A stretch of DNA of 5,047 nucleotides, taken from positions 1-5,047 of the forward strand of contig JAMPYE010000365.1 in NCBI GenBank assembly GCA_023700825.1, given 5' to 3'. Origin of the DNA: Thermoanaerobaculia bacterium. GTDB lineage: Bacteria; Acidobacteriota; Thermoanaerobaculia; Gp7-AA8. The notes under the pieces were generated by a model, which had not been told where the DNA came from, did not search any database, and worked only from the letters and a program-made list of their open reading frames with translations. The position numbers and the translations under genes are program-made. Each line of letters starts with the position of its first letter. The stretch's first letter is position 1. Of this stretch, positions 1 through 5,047 are shown piece by piece.

Positions 1-1308
1 CCGCATCCATGCCTCGAGCCGATCCTCGCGCGGACGTTAGGCGTGCCGCTCTTCCAGGAGCAGCTCCTGCGGATCGCGATGGTCGCCGCGGGCTTCACCG
101 GCGGCGAGGCCGAGGAGTTGCGGCGGGCGATGGGCTTCAAGCGAAGCGTCGAGCGGATGGAGCAGATCGAGACGCGCCTGCGCGCGGGGATGGCGCGCAA
201 CGGCATCGAGGGCGCGGCCCAGGATCAGATCGTGAAGTCGATCACCTCGTTCGCGCTCTACGGCTTCCCCGAGTCGCACGCGGCGAGCTTCGCGCTGATC
301 GCCTACGCGAGCGCGTATCTGAAGGCGCATCATCCCGCCGCGTTCTACAACTGCCTGCTCAACGCGTGGCCGATGGGCTTCTACCACCCGGCGACACTGA
401 TCAAGGACGCGCAGCGCCGCGGCGTGCCGGTCTTCCCGGTCGACGTGCAGCGCTCAGGCTGGGAGTGCCGCTGGGAGAAGGGCGGCGTGCGGCTCGGCAT
501 TCGTTACGTGAAGGGCGTGCGCGAGGCGACGGGCCGGCGGATCGAGAGCGAGCGGGCGCGGGCGCCGTTCACCGACATCGATGACCTGACCCTCCGATGC
601 CGGTTGCGCGGCGACCAGGTGACGAAGCTCGCCGAGGCGGGCGCGCTCGCGCCATTCGGAATGAAACGGAGGGAGGCGCTGTGGCAGGCGGCGCGGGTCG
701 CGCGGCCGGCGGGCGAGTTGCTGTCGAAAGTTGGATCAGTGGCAGTCGAAAACAATGAGTGCAGAATGCAGAACGCAGAACCGAAGAATGAAGGGTGCGA
801 TATCACGCAGCCAGCGCAGCCGGACCTTCTACATTCTTCCCTTCCGCATTCTGCATTCAGCATTCAATGTGTTTCACCCTCTCCCCTCACCGAAATGTCC
901 CCCTTCGAAGAGACGCTCACCGACTACCAGACGATGGACCTCACCACCGGCCCGCACATCGTCGAGCACATCCGGGAAGAGCTTCGAAGCCACAACGTCC
1001 GGACCGCGGCCGATCTCGTGCGGCTGCCGCACGGCTCACGTGTCGTGACGGCAGGTGCCGTGATCGTCCGCCAGCGTCCCGGAACCGCGAAGGGCTTCGT
1101 CTTCCTGACACTCGAAGACGAGACCGGCATGTCACAGGCGATCGTCAGTCCCGACCTCTACCGCGAGTACCGCACGATGATCGTCACTTCACCGGGCCTC
1201 GTCGTCGAGGGAGTCCTTCAGAACAAGGACTGCCCGCCCTCGGTGCGCACCGAGAAGATCTGGCCACTGGGAATGGACGCCGAGGTGCGGAGCCACGATT
1301 TTCATTGA
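1..1308 (+). CDS. dnaE2: Error-prone DNA polymerase DnaE2 (ImuC), C-terminal part, 5' partial
   Basis: Catalytic subunit homologue of the C-family polymerases, used with ImuA/ImuB in damage-induced translesion synthesis. The frame is open from base 1, and its first residues (HPCLEPILARTLGVPLFQEQ) already match the family, so the GTG at 43 is not the start. About 435 of a usual ~1,050 residues are visible; the PHP domain and the catalytic aspartates lie upstream. Visible parts: polymerase C-terminal region with FALYGFPESHAASF (residues ~84-97) and NAWPMGFYHPATLIKDAQRRG (around 120-140); a helix-hairpin-helix-like segment (~193-234); a variable linker (~240-300); DYQ (308-310) opening the last domain; and an OB-fold (~345-420) with GFVFLTLEDETG. 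It ends in SHDFH, as DnaE2 proteins often do. The linker holds an in-frame palindromic insertion (residues ~251-290) of lower GC. No imuA, imuB or lexA is visible; they could lie upstream. The assignment is secure; activity despite the insertion is inferred from the intact frame. Confidence 0.95.
   Translation, partial: PHPCLEPILARTLGVPLFQEQLLRIAMVAAGFTGGEAEELRRAMGFKRSVERMEQIETRLRAGMARNGIEGAAQDQIVKSITSFALYGFPESHAASFALIAYASAYLKAHHPAAFYNCLLNAWPMGFYHPATLIKDAQRRGVPVFPVDVQRSGWECRWEKGGVRLGIRYVKGVREATGRRIESERARAPFTDIDDLTLRCRLRGDQVTKLAEAGALAPFGMKRREALWQAARVARPAGELLSKVGSVAVENNECRMQNAEPKNEGCDITQPAQPDLLHSSLPHSAFSIQCVSPSPLTEMSPFEETLTDYQTMDLTTGPHIVEHIREELRSHNVRTAADLVRLPHGSRVVTAGAVIVRQRPGTAKGFVFLTLEDETGMSQAIVSPDLYREYRTMIVTSPGLVVEGVLQNKDCPPSVRTEKIWPLGMDAEVRSHDFH
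752..869. repeat. Imperfect palindromic element inserted in frame in dnaE2
   Basis: Left arm ~752-795 (contains GAGTGCAGAATGCAGAACGC) and right arm ~830-869 (contains CCGCATTCTGCATTCAGC) are imperfect reverse complements of about 40 bp around a ~34-bp centre. Each arm itself repeats a short GCAGAATGCAGAA-type unit. The base composition is clearly less GC-rich than the flanking gene. The arms encode NECRMQNAE and LHSSLPHSAFSIQ; peptides of the type 'LHSAFCILHSAF' are familiar by-products of dispersed palindromic repeats in some GC-rich genomes. No transposase or clear target-site duplication is visible, so a non-autonomous REP- or MITE-like element is the best description. Exact ends are uncertain; the composition shift spans roughly 730-900. 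Confidence 0.75.
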
Positions 1309-1314
1309 GTCACC

Positions 1315-1432
1315 CGCCGGCTGGAAGCCGGCGCTCTGGAAGACCTCACGGCATCGAAAGGAACCGGAGCCCACCCTCGACCGGAGCGCCGGCACCCTTG
1401 CCGGCTGGTCCGCCGGCACCCTGCCGGCGGAC
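1315..1432. repeat. Cluster of GCCGGC hairpins (REP-like)
   Basis: Three hairpins lie in the spacer after dnaE2: 1315-1333 (7-bp stem CGCCGGC, loop TGGAA), 1388-1405 (7-bp stem GCCGGCA, 4-nt loop) and 1408-1432 (11-bp perfect stem GTCCGCCGGCA, loop CCC). The last two are near-copies of a GCCGGCACCCTTGCCGGC unit. In addition, 1327-1339 and 1381-1393 are inverted copies with one mismatch (GCCGGCGCTCTGG against CCGGAGCGCCGGC), so the block also has a nested larger palindrome. This looks like dispersed intergenic REP/BIME-type sequence. As RNA it would be strongly structured and might protect or end the dnaE2 transcript, but no U-tract follows, so a classical intrinsic terminator is not claimed. 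Confidence 0.7.
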
Positions 1433-1451
1433 GTCGGGCCGCTGATCTACA

Positions 1452-1733
1452 ATGGGACTGATGATCCGCCAGCAGAGGATTCCGCTCGGTGCATGCGAGG
1501 AGGATCTCGCACGCATCGAAGTCGAGGACGCGCTCGCCGCGACTGCCACCGAACGCATGGCGGCAGCAATTGAGCTGCTCGATTCTGTCTATGAACTCTG
1601 GATCAAACAGGGGATGAACGGTGACCGCGGACTTTGCCGATTTCCTGGCCTCACTCAACAGCGAAGGCGTGGCTTATGTAGTGATCGGCGGGATCGCGGT
1701 GCTGAACTACGTCCCGTACCGCACGACACGTGA
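1452..1733 (+). CDS. Small unrecognised protein upstream of and overlapping the nucleotidyltransferase
   Basis: A 93-residue frame whose first 56 residues look genuinely coding: mixed, mostly acidic and helical composition, GC-rich third positions, and a segment ERMAAAIELLDSVYELW (about residues 35-51) of the sort seen in short proteins encoded just before MNT/AbiEii-like nucleotidyltransferases. The last ~37 residues are read through the start of the next gene in another frame and are rich in arginine, so they may be a non-conserved tail. Two ATG codons (1452 and 1461) could start it; neither has a clear Shine-Dalgarno sequence, and 1452 is simply the longest choice. The function is unknown. 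By position it could be the partner of the nucleotidyltransferase in a two-gene module, possibly of toxin-antitoxin type; that is inference. Confidence 0.5.
   Translation: MGLMIRQQRIPLGACEEDLARIEVEDALAATATERMAAAIELLDSVYELWIKQGMNGDRGLCRFPGLTQQRRRGLCSDRRDRGAELRPVPHDT
1609..1613 (+). promoter_or_regulatory. Ribosome binding site for the nucleotidyltransferase gene
   Basis: AGGGG lies 7 nt before the GTG at 1621, inside the upstream reading frame. It favours GTG as the true start, since no in-frame ATG exists near the conserved N-terminal VVIGG strand. Confidence 0.5.
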
Positions 1734-2079
1734 TCTCGACGTCCTGATCGAGCCGACGCTCGAGAATGCCCGCCGAGCCCGGCGCGCCGTCGCGCGCTGG
1801 GGAGGCTTCGAACCGGAGTTCACTGCCGAGGACTTCATCGCGGGCGACATCCTGTCGTTCGGTGGCCTGTTGCGCGTCGAGATTCACTCGCGAGTTCCGG
1901 GCCCGCCCTGGGATCGAATCTGGAGCGGCCGCGTTGCCGGTGAATTTCGGGGCGTCGAGGTCAATTTTGCCGGAATCGACGAGTTGATCGAAATGAAGGC
2001 CACGACGCGAAGTCCGGAGAAGGATCAGCCTGATCTGATCCGTCTGCGCGAGCTCAAGCAGCGCACACCGCCCGAATGA
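1621..2079 (+). CDS. Small nucleotidyltransferase-fold protein (MNT/AbiEii/DUF6036-like)
   Basis: A 152-residue protein with the minimal nucleotidyltransferase pattern: VVIGGIAVLNY (residues 20-30, GG at 23-24) followed by RTTRDLDVLIEP (34-45), whose D38 and D40 are the expected metal-binding pair; E87 in LRVEIHS is a candidate third acidic residue. The C-terminal IDELIEMKATTRSPEKDQPD (119-138) is the typical tail helix of these proteins. Related proteins occur as stand-alone accessory genes, and some act as antitoxin- or toxin-type NMP transferases; the substrate here cannot be told. The start is the GTG at 1621, supported by AGGGG at 1609-1613 with 7 nt spacing. It overlaps the upstream small gene by 113 nt, suggesting translational coupling. 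The fold is well supported; the role is not. Confidence 0.8.
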   Translation: MTADFADFLASLNSEGVAYVVIGGIAVLNYVPYRTTRDLDVLIEPTLENARRARRAVARWGGFEPEFTAEDFIAGDILSFGGLLRVEIHSRVPGPPWDRIWSGRVAGEFRGVEVNFAGIDELIEMKATTRSPEKDQPDLIRLRELKQRTPPE

Positions 2080-2142
2080 CCTGAAGCGAGCAAGAAAGAA
2101 TTCGAAGTTCCACCCGGAGGACGGATCGGCCTTCACATCTCG

Positions 2143-2157
2143 GGCGGTGCGACCGCC
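2143..2157. other. Short GC-rich hairpin after the nucleotidyltransferase gene
   Basis: GGCGGT and ACCGCC form a perfect 6-bp stem with a GCG loop, 63 nt after the stop codon at 2079. No run of T follows, so it is at most a weak or Rho-assisted terminator candidate. It may also be chance in GC-rich DNA. Confidence 0.25.
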
Positions 2158-2197
2158 GCCCGCTCATCGCCGCTCGCCTCATCGCCTCTCACCTCCC

Positions 2198-2213
2198 TGT
2201 GACTTTTGTCACG
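2198..2213. promoter_or_regulatory. CRP/FNR-family-like operator upstream of hybO
   Basis: TGTGACTTTTGTCACG contains a perfect inverted repeat GTGAC-TTTT-GTCAC and fits the TGTGA-N6-TCAC form bound by CRP-type members of the CRP/FNR superfamily; it differs from the E. coli FNR form TTGAT-N4-ATCAA. It sits about 155 bp before the hybO start in the only spacer before the operon. Hydrogenase operons are commonly controlled by such regulators in response to oxygen or energy state. The match is seen directly; the identity of the regulator and its effect are inference. Confidence 0.5.
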
Positions 2214-2322
2214 CCGCGGCGTGTGCGCTCGCCCGATTTCGGCACCTCCAATGTGATCTCCCGACACATCCACCCAATTCAACTCTCACAGAGCACCGGT
2301 GCCCGACCCCCTACGCTGTCAA

Positions 2323-2348
2323 GTCAACGTTGACCAGTCACCAGTGAC
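2323..2348. promoter_or_regulatory. Two adjacent 12-bp palindromes directly before the hybO ribosome binding site
   Basis: GTCAACGTTGAC (2323-2334) is a perfect 12-bp palindrome, and GTCACCAGTGAC (2337-2348) is a 5-bp inverted repeat with a CA centre. They are separated by two bases, so their centres lie 14 bp apart, and another GTCA half-site is at 2318-2321. The second ends at the base before AGGAGG. Such an array fits a repressor operator close to the transcription start or in the leader, or a leader RNA structure. The neighbouring DNA has no similar density of GTCA/TGAC motifs. No regulator can be named. Confidence 0.45.
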
Positions 2349-2354
2349 AGGAGG
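2349..2354 (+). promoter_or_regulatory. Strong ribosome binding site of hybO
   Basis: Perfect AGGAGG, 5 nt before the ATG at 2360. It fixes the hybO start and immediately abuts the upstream palindrome pair. Confidence 0.85.
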
Positions 2355-2359
2355 CTCGC

Positions 2360-3514
2360 ATGAGTGTTCGGGTTCCGAAGTTTCCCGATTCCATCGATCG
2401 GCGTCTCGAACTGGCAGGAGTGAGCAGGCGCGAGTTCGTCGCGTTCTGCGGCCGCCTCATGGCAGTGGCGCCGTTCGGGCTTTCGCTCACGAACGTCCTC
2501 CACGCCGAGGAGGTGGCGGCGAAGGTCATGGGGGCCAGGCGCCCGTCGGTGATCTGGCTCCACAACCAGGAATGCACTGGCTGCACCGAGACTCTCCTGC
2601 GAACCTCGGAGCCTGATCTCGCGACCCTCATCTTCGACCTGATCTCGCTCGACTACCACGAGACGGTGATGGCCGCGGCGGGGCATCAGGCCGAAAAGGC
2701 GCTGCACGACGCGATGGACGCCAACGACGGCAAGTTCATCTGCGTCTGCGAAGGATCGGTCCCGCTGAAGGACAACGGCATCTACATGAGGATCGCCGGC
2801 AAGACCGGCATCAAGATGATCGAAGAGGTGACGAGCCGCGCCGCGGCCGTCGTCGCGATCGGCTCCTGCGCCTCCTGGGGCGGAGTCCAGTCGCAGGGCG
2901 AGAACCCGACCGGCGCGGTCGGCGTCCACGAGATCATCAAGAACAAGCCGGTCGTCCGGATCCCCGGCTGCCCGCCAAACCCGTACGTCTTCCTCGCGAC
3001 CGCCCTCGAGTTCGCGACCGCGGGCACGATCCCGGAGCTCGACGCCGAAGGCCGCCCGAAGTTCGCGTACGACCGGACGATCCACGAGCACTGCCCGCGG
3101 CGCGCCCACTTCGACTCCGGCCGCTTCGTGCGCTCGTTCGGCGACGAGGGACACCGGCAGGGCTGGTGCCTCTACGCGATGGGATGCAAGGGCCCCGTCA
3201 CGCACGCGGCCTGCTCGACTCGCCATTTCAACGAGGTCGTCGACGCCTGGCCGATCGGCGTCGGCTCCCCCTGCTTCGGCTGCACCGAGAAGACCGTGGG
3301 ATTCAACCTCGGGCTCTTCGAGACCGCGACGATCCAGAACGCGGTGCCGCCTAACTTCTACCCGGGAGTCGACCAGGCGCGTGGCAAGCTAAGCGCCGTC
3401 GGCGCGGGCGCGGTGGGCGCAGTCATCGGCGGCGCGGCGATGGCCGGCGTGCTCGGTTGGAAAGCGCTGAAGAAAGTCGAGGACGTCGAGACACCTTCCG
3501 AGAACAAGGAGTAA
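2360..3514 (+). CDS. hybO: [NiFe] hydrogenase small subunit, Hyb type (group 1c-like)
   Basis: Electron-transfer subunit of a membrane-bound, periplasm-facing uptake-type [NiFe] hydrogenase, carrying electrons from the NiFe centre of the large subunit. Length (384 residues) fits the family. A twin-arginine signal, SRREFVAF (R23, R24), precedes a hydrophobic stretch, so the folded heterodimer would be Tat-exported. Cluster ligands can be assigned by family pattern: proximal [4Fe-4S] C72, C75 (ECTGCTE), C170 (GSCASWGG), C204 (PGCPPNP); distal [4Fe-4S] H242, C245 (IHEHCPRR), C270, C276 (WCLYAMGCKGP); medial [3Fe-4S] C285, C305, C308 (SPCFGC). A C-terminal hydrophobic helix (about 344-370) anchors it to the membrane, as in E. 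coli HybO. The extra proximal cysteines of oxygen-tolerant enzymes are absent. Two unassigned cysteines, C128 and C130 (FICVCEGS), are unusual. hybA follows after 3 nt. Confidence 0.96.
   Translation: MSVRVPKFPDSIDRRLELAGVSRREFVAFCGRLMAVAPFGLSLTNVLHAEEVAAKVMGARRPSVIWLHNQECTGCTETLLRTSEPDLATLIFDLISLDYHETVMAAAGHQAEKALHDAMDANDGKFICVCEGSVPLKDNGIYMRIAGKTGIKMIEEVTSRAAAVVAIGSCASWGGVQSQGENPTGAVGVHEIIKNKPVVRIPGCPPNPYVFLATALEFATAGTIPELDAEGRPKFAYDRTIHEHCPRRAHFDSGRFVRSFGDEGHRQGWCLYAMGCKGPVTHAACSTRHFNEVVDAWPIGVGSPCFGCTEKTVGFNLGLFETATIQNAVPPNFYPGVDQARGKLSAVGAGAVGAVIGGAAMAGVLGWKALKKVEDVETPSENKE
3506..3511 (+). promoter_or_regulatory. Ribosome binding site of hybA
   Basis: AAGGAG lies within the last codons of hybO and 6 nt before the ATG at 3518, supporting that start and coupled translation of the two genes. 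Confidence 0.7.
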
Positions 3515-3517
3515 GCG

Positions 3518-4420
3518 ATGGGACTCGATCGACGCTCATTCCTGAAGAGCTGCGCGGTCGTCACGGCGACCGCGATCACCCCGGCGACGACCGCGCGCGC
3601 CGCCGACGACAAGCGCGTCCTTCCCCCCGAGGCGATCGGCCTCCTCTACGACTCGACCCTCTGCATCGGCTGCAAGGCCTGCGTCGTGGCATGCAAGAAG
3701 GCCAACGACCTCGCGCCCGACACGCATTACGTGGGCGACGGGCTCTACGACGCCCCCGACGGGCTGAACGAGCACACGAAGACCGTCATCCAGCTCCACA
3801 AGACCGACGACGAGATGTCGTTCGTCAAGAAGCAGTGCATGCACTGCGTCGACCCGGCCTGCGTCAACGCCTGCATGATCGGCGCGCTGAAAAAGGAGGC
3901 CGACACCGGCCTCGTCTGGTGGCGGAGCGATCGCTGCGTCGGCTGCCGCTACTGCCAGGTCGCCTGCCCGTTCCAGGTGCCGAAGTTCGAGTGGACCAAG
4001 CGCGTGCCGAAGATCGTCAAGTGCGAGCTCTGCAGGCATCGCCTCGCCAAGGGCGGGCAGCCGGCCTGCTCCGAGGTCTGCCCGCGCCAGGCGGTGATCT
4101 TCGGGAAGACGAAGGAGCTGCTCGCCACGGCCCGCGCGCGCGTCGAGAGCGACCCCGCGCGCTATAACCCGGAGATCTACGGCGACACGGAGCTCGGCGC
4201 GACGCAGTGCCTCTATCTTGCGGGGAAGGACGTCTCGTTCGCCGAGCTCGGATTCCATCACTCGCAGGAAGAGGCGGTTCCACTGACTCAGAGAACGGTG
4301 CAGCACGGCGTCTACCAGGGCTTCGTCGCACCGGCAGCGCTCTACGTCGCACTTGCGTTCGTGATGTTCCGGAATCGCCAGCCCGCCACCGGGCCGGAAC
4401 AGAACGAGAAGGGTGAGTGA
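3518..4420 (+). CDS. hybA: HybA-type four-cluster ferredoxin subunit of the hydrogenase
   Basis: Iron-sulfur protein expected to relay electrons between HybO and the membrane subunit HybB on the periplasmic face. A twin-arginine signal, DRRSFLKS (R5, R6), opens the protein and the signal ends near ARAAD (residues 26-30). Sixteen cysteines form the four-[4Fe-4S] pattern of the DmsB/HybA/NrfC family: C49, C52, C55, C59; C107, C110, C115, C119; C140, C143, C146, C150; C169, C172, C184, C188. A hydrophobic helix at about 265-284 near the C-terminus is a membrane anchor, as found in HybA and not in DmsB. The 300-residue length is slightly below E. coli HybA (328). The ATG at 3518 is supported by AAGGAG. 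Position between the small subunit and the NrfD-like subunit fits the hyb order, so NrfC or DmsB roles are unlikely. Confidence 0.95.
   Translation: MGLDRRSFLKSCAVVTATAITPATTARAADDKRVLPPEAIGLLYDSTLCIGCKACVVACKKANDLAPDTHYVGDGLYDAPDGLNEHTKTVIQLHKTDDEMSFVKKQCMHCVDPACVNACMIGALKKEADTGLVWWRSDRCVGCRYCQVACPFQVPKFEWTKRVPKIVKCELCRHRLAKGGQPACSEVCPRQAVIFGKTKELLATARARVESDPARYNPEIYGDTELGATQCLYLAGKDVSFAELGFHHSQEEAVPLTQRTVQHGVYQGFVAPAALYVALAFVMFRNRQPATGPEQNEKGE
4412..4417 (+). promoter_or_regulatory. Ribosome binding site of hybB
   Basis: GGTGAG lies 6 nt before the ATG at 4424, overlapping the last codons of hybA; an upstream AAGGG (4409-4413) may contribute. It supports the ATG at 4424, which opens a conserved HybB N-terminus. 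Confidence 0.5.
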
Positions 4421-4423
4421 GCC

Positions 4424-5047
4424 ATGTATCCGCAGACAGACGACTGGATCGAACGGAATCGGATCGCCGAGCCCGTCGGCGGGAAGCTGATGACGCCCGG
4501 CTACAAGCTCGTCCTCGGACTCGTCGCGATCGGGTTTCTCGCGATCGTCTACCGCTTCGCGGTGGGGCTCGGGGAGTCGACGTCACTCAGCGACGGCTAC
4601 CCGTGGGGGATCTGGATCGCGTACGACGTGGTCACCGGTACCGCGATCGCCTGCGGCGGCTATGCCGTCGCCCTCCTCGTCTACATCTTCAACAAGGGGA
4701 AGTACCACCCGCTGGTGAGGCCCGCGGTGCTGACGAGCGCGTTAGGCTACTCGCTCGCGGGGCTCGCGGTCGCGGTCGACGTCGGCCGCCCCTGGAACCT
4801 CTGGAAGGTCCCGCTCGAGATCTGGAAGTGGAACGTGAACTCGGTGCTGCTCGAGGTCGGCGTCTGCATCTTCGCCTACACGATCGTCCTCTGGCTGGAG
4901 ATGTCGCCCGCGATCCTCGATGGATGGCGGCGCGGAAAGAACGAGAAGCTCCGGGCGTTCGCCGAGAAGAATCTTCCCTTCGTCCAGAAGATGCTGCTTT
5001 TCGTCATCGCGCTGGGAGTCCTGCTGCCGACGATGCACCAGTCGTCA
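4424..5047 (+). CDS. hybB: HybB-type integral membrane subunit (NrfD/PsrC family), 3' partial
   Basis: The open frame begins 3 nt after hybA and runs off the window end with 208 residues visible, about half of the ~390-residue family. It is a polytopic membrane protein of the NrfD/PsrC family, lacks heme, and links the HybOC-HybA unit to the quinone pool. Hydrophobic segments are at about 27-48, 62-89, 98-120, 137-160 and 190-208 (the last cut). Recognisable conserved pieces are DGYPWGIWIAYDVVTGTA (57-74), ACGGYAVAL (76-84), VDVGRPWNLWKVP (118-130) and WNVNSVLLEV (136-145), which match HybB rather than the shorter NrfD. Context after hybO and hybA strengthens this. No sign of frameshift or decay is seen. 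The hydrogenase large subunit gene would be expected just past the missing end. Confidence 0.94.
   Translation, partial: MYPQTDDWIERNRIAEPVGGKLMTPGYKLVLGLVAIGFLAIVYRFAVGLGESTSLSDGYPWGIWIAYDVVTGTAIACGGYAVALLVYIFNKGKYHPLVRPAVLTSALGYSLAGLAVAVDVGRPWNLWKVPLEIWKWNVNSVLLEVGVCIFAYTIVLWLEMSPAILDGWRRGKNEKLRAFAEKNLPFVQKMLLFVIALGVLLPTMHQSS

Noticed and set aside
43..45. GTG as the start codon of the dnaE2-like frame
   Set aside because: The frame is open to base 1, and the residues before the GTG already match the DnaE2 family, so the gene is simply cut by the window edge.
1..1308. dnaE2 as a pseudogene disrupted by the palindrome
   Set aside because: The frame continues through the insertion without a stop, and the conserved OB-fold and family-type C-terminus follow it in the same frame.
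1315..1432. CRISPR-like or tRNA structure in the GCCGGC block
   Set aside because: The units have no regular spacers of 30-40 bp, and no cloverleaf can be formed; they are simple hairpins.
2163..2186. Direct repeat CTCATCGCC (2163-2171 and 2178-2186)
   Set aside because: Only 9 bp with two copies, in simple C/T-rich DNA; too short to support a claim.
2147..2347. Possible 66-codon gene in the hyb leader
   Set aside because: It has a GTG start without a ribosome site, a Pro/His/Ala/Cys-rich product, and overlaps the regulatory palindromes; it looks like chance.
2572..2588. Oxygen-tolerant (six-cysteine proximal cluster) hydrogenase
   Set aside because: The motif is ECTGCTE with only the two usual cysteines, and no cysteine is seen at the second extra position in the VPLKDNG region.
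2324..3226. Long open frame of 300 codons on the minus strand opposite hybO
   Set aside because: It is the mirror of a GC-rich coding gene; its product is an Arg/Asp/Ala-rich string with no recognisable motif, while the plus strand carries a complete hydrogenase subunit.
3536..4306. Long open frame on the minus strand opposite hybA, and an overlapping plus-strand frame at 3457-4167
   Set aside because: Both are low-complexity Arg/Ala/Asp/Leu-rich readings over a gene whose 16 cluster cysteines fix the true frame.

Overview
GC-rich bacterial DNA (roughly 65 percent G+C by eye) that holds the 3' end of an error-prone DNA polymerase gene, a small nucleotidyltransferase module, and the start of a periplasm-facing [NiFe] hydrogenase operon. 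The lineage cannot be fixed from the sequence. A diderm bacterium is implied by twin-arginine-exported Hyb-type hydrogenase parts. The DnaE2 type and the two kinds of palindromic repeat would fit Acidobacteriota or a similar soil or sediment phylum, but that is only an impression.

Layout. Positions 1-1308 are the C-terminal part of dnaE2 (imuC), whose 5' end lies outside the window. An AT-richer imperfect palindrome (about 752-869) sits in frame inside the gene, in the linker before the OB-fold. Positions 1309-1451 are a non-coding spacer rich in GCCGGC hairpins. Next come a short unrecognised gene (1452-1733) and an overlapping gene for a small MNT/AbiEii-like nucleotidyltransferase (1621-2079). 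Positions 2080-2359 are the leader of the hydrogenase operon, with a CRP/FNR-family-like palindrome at 2198-2213 and two back-to-back 12-bp palindromes (2323-2334, 2337-2348) directly before a perfect Shine-Dalgarno sequence.

Positions 2360-5047 carry hybO, hybA and hybB in one tightly packed transcription unit (gaps of 3 nt each). hybB is cut by the window end. The gene order matches E. coli hybOABC, so the catalytic large subunit hybC is expected just downstream. HybO (three Fe-S clusters) would pass electrons from the NiFe site of HybC to HybA (four [4Fe-4S] clusters) and on to the membrane protein HybB, which exchanges them with the quinone pool. The small subunit lacks the six-cysteine proximal cluster of oxygen-tolerant enzymes, so a standard, oxygen-sensitive group 1c-like enzyme is the best reading.

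I see no wholly new system. The points most worth a second look are the palindromic element translated within dnaE2 and the unusual palindrome array in the hyb leader.
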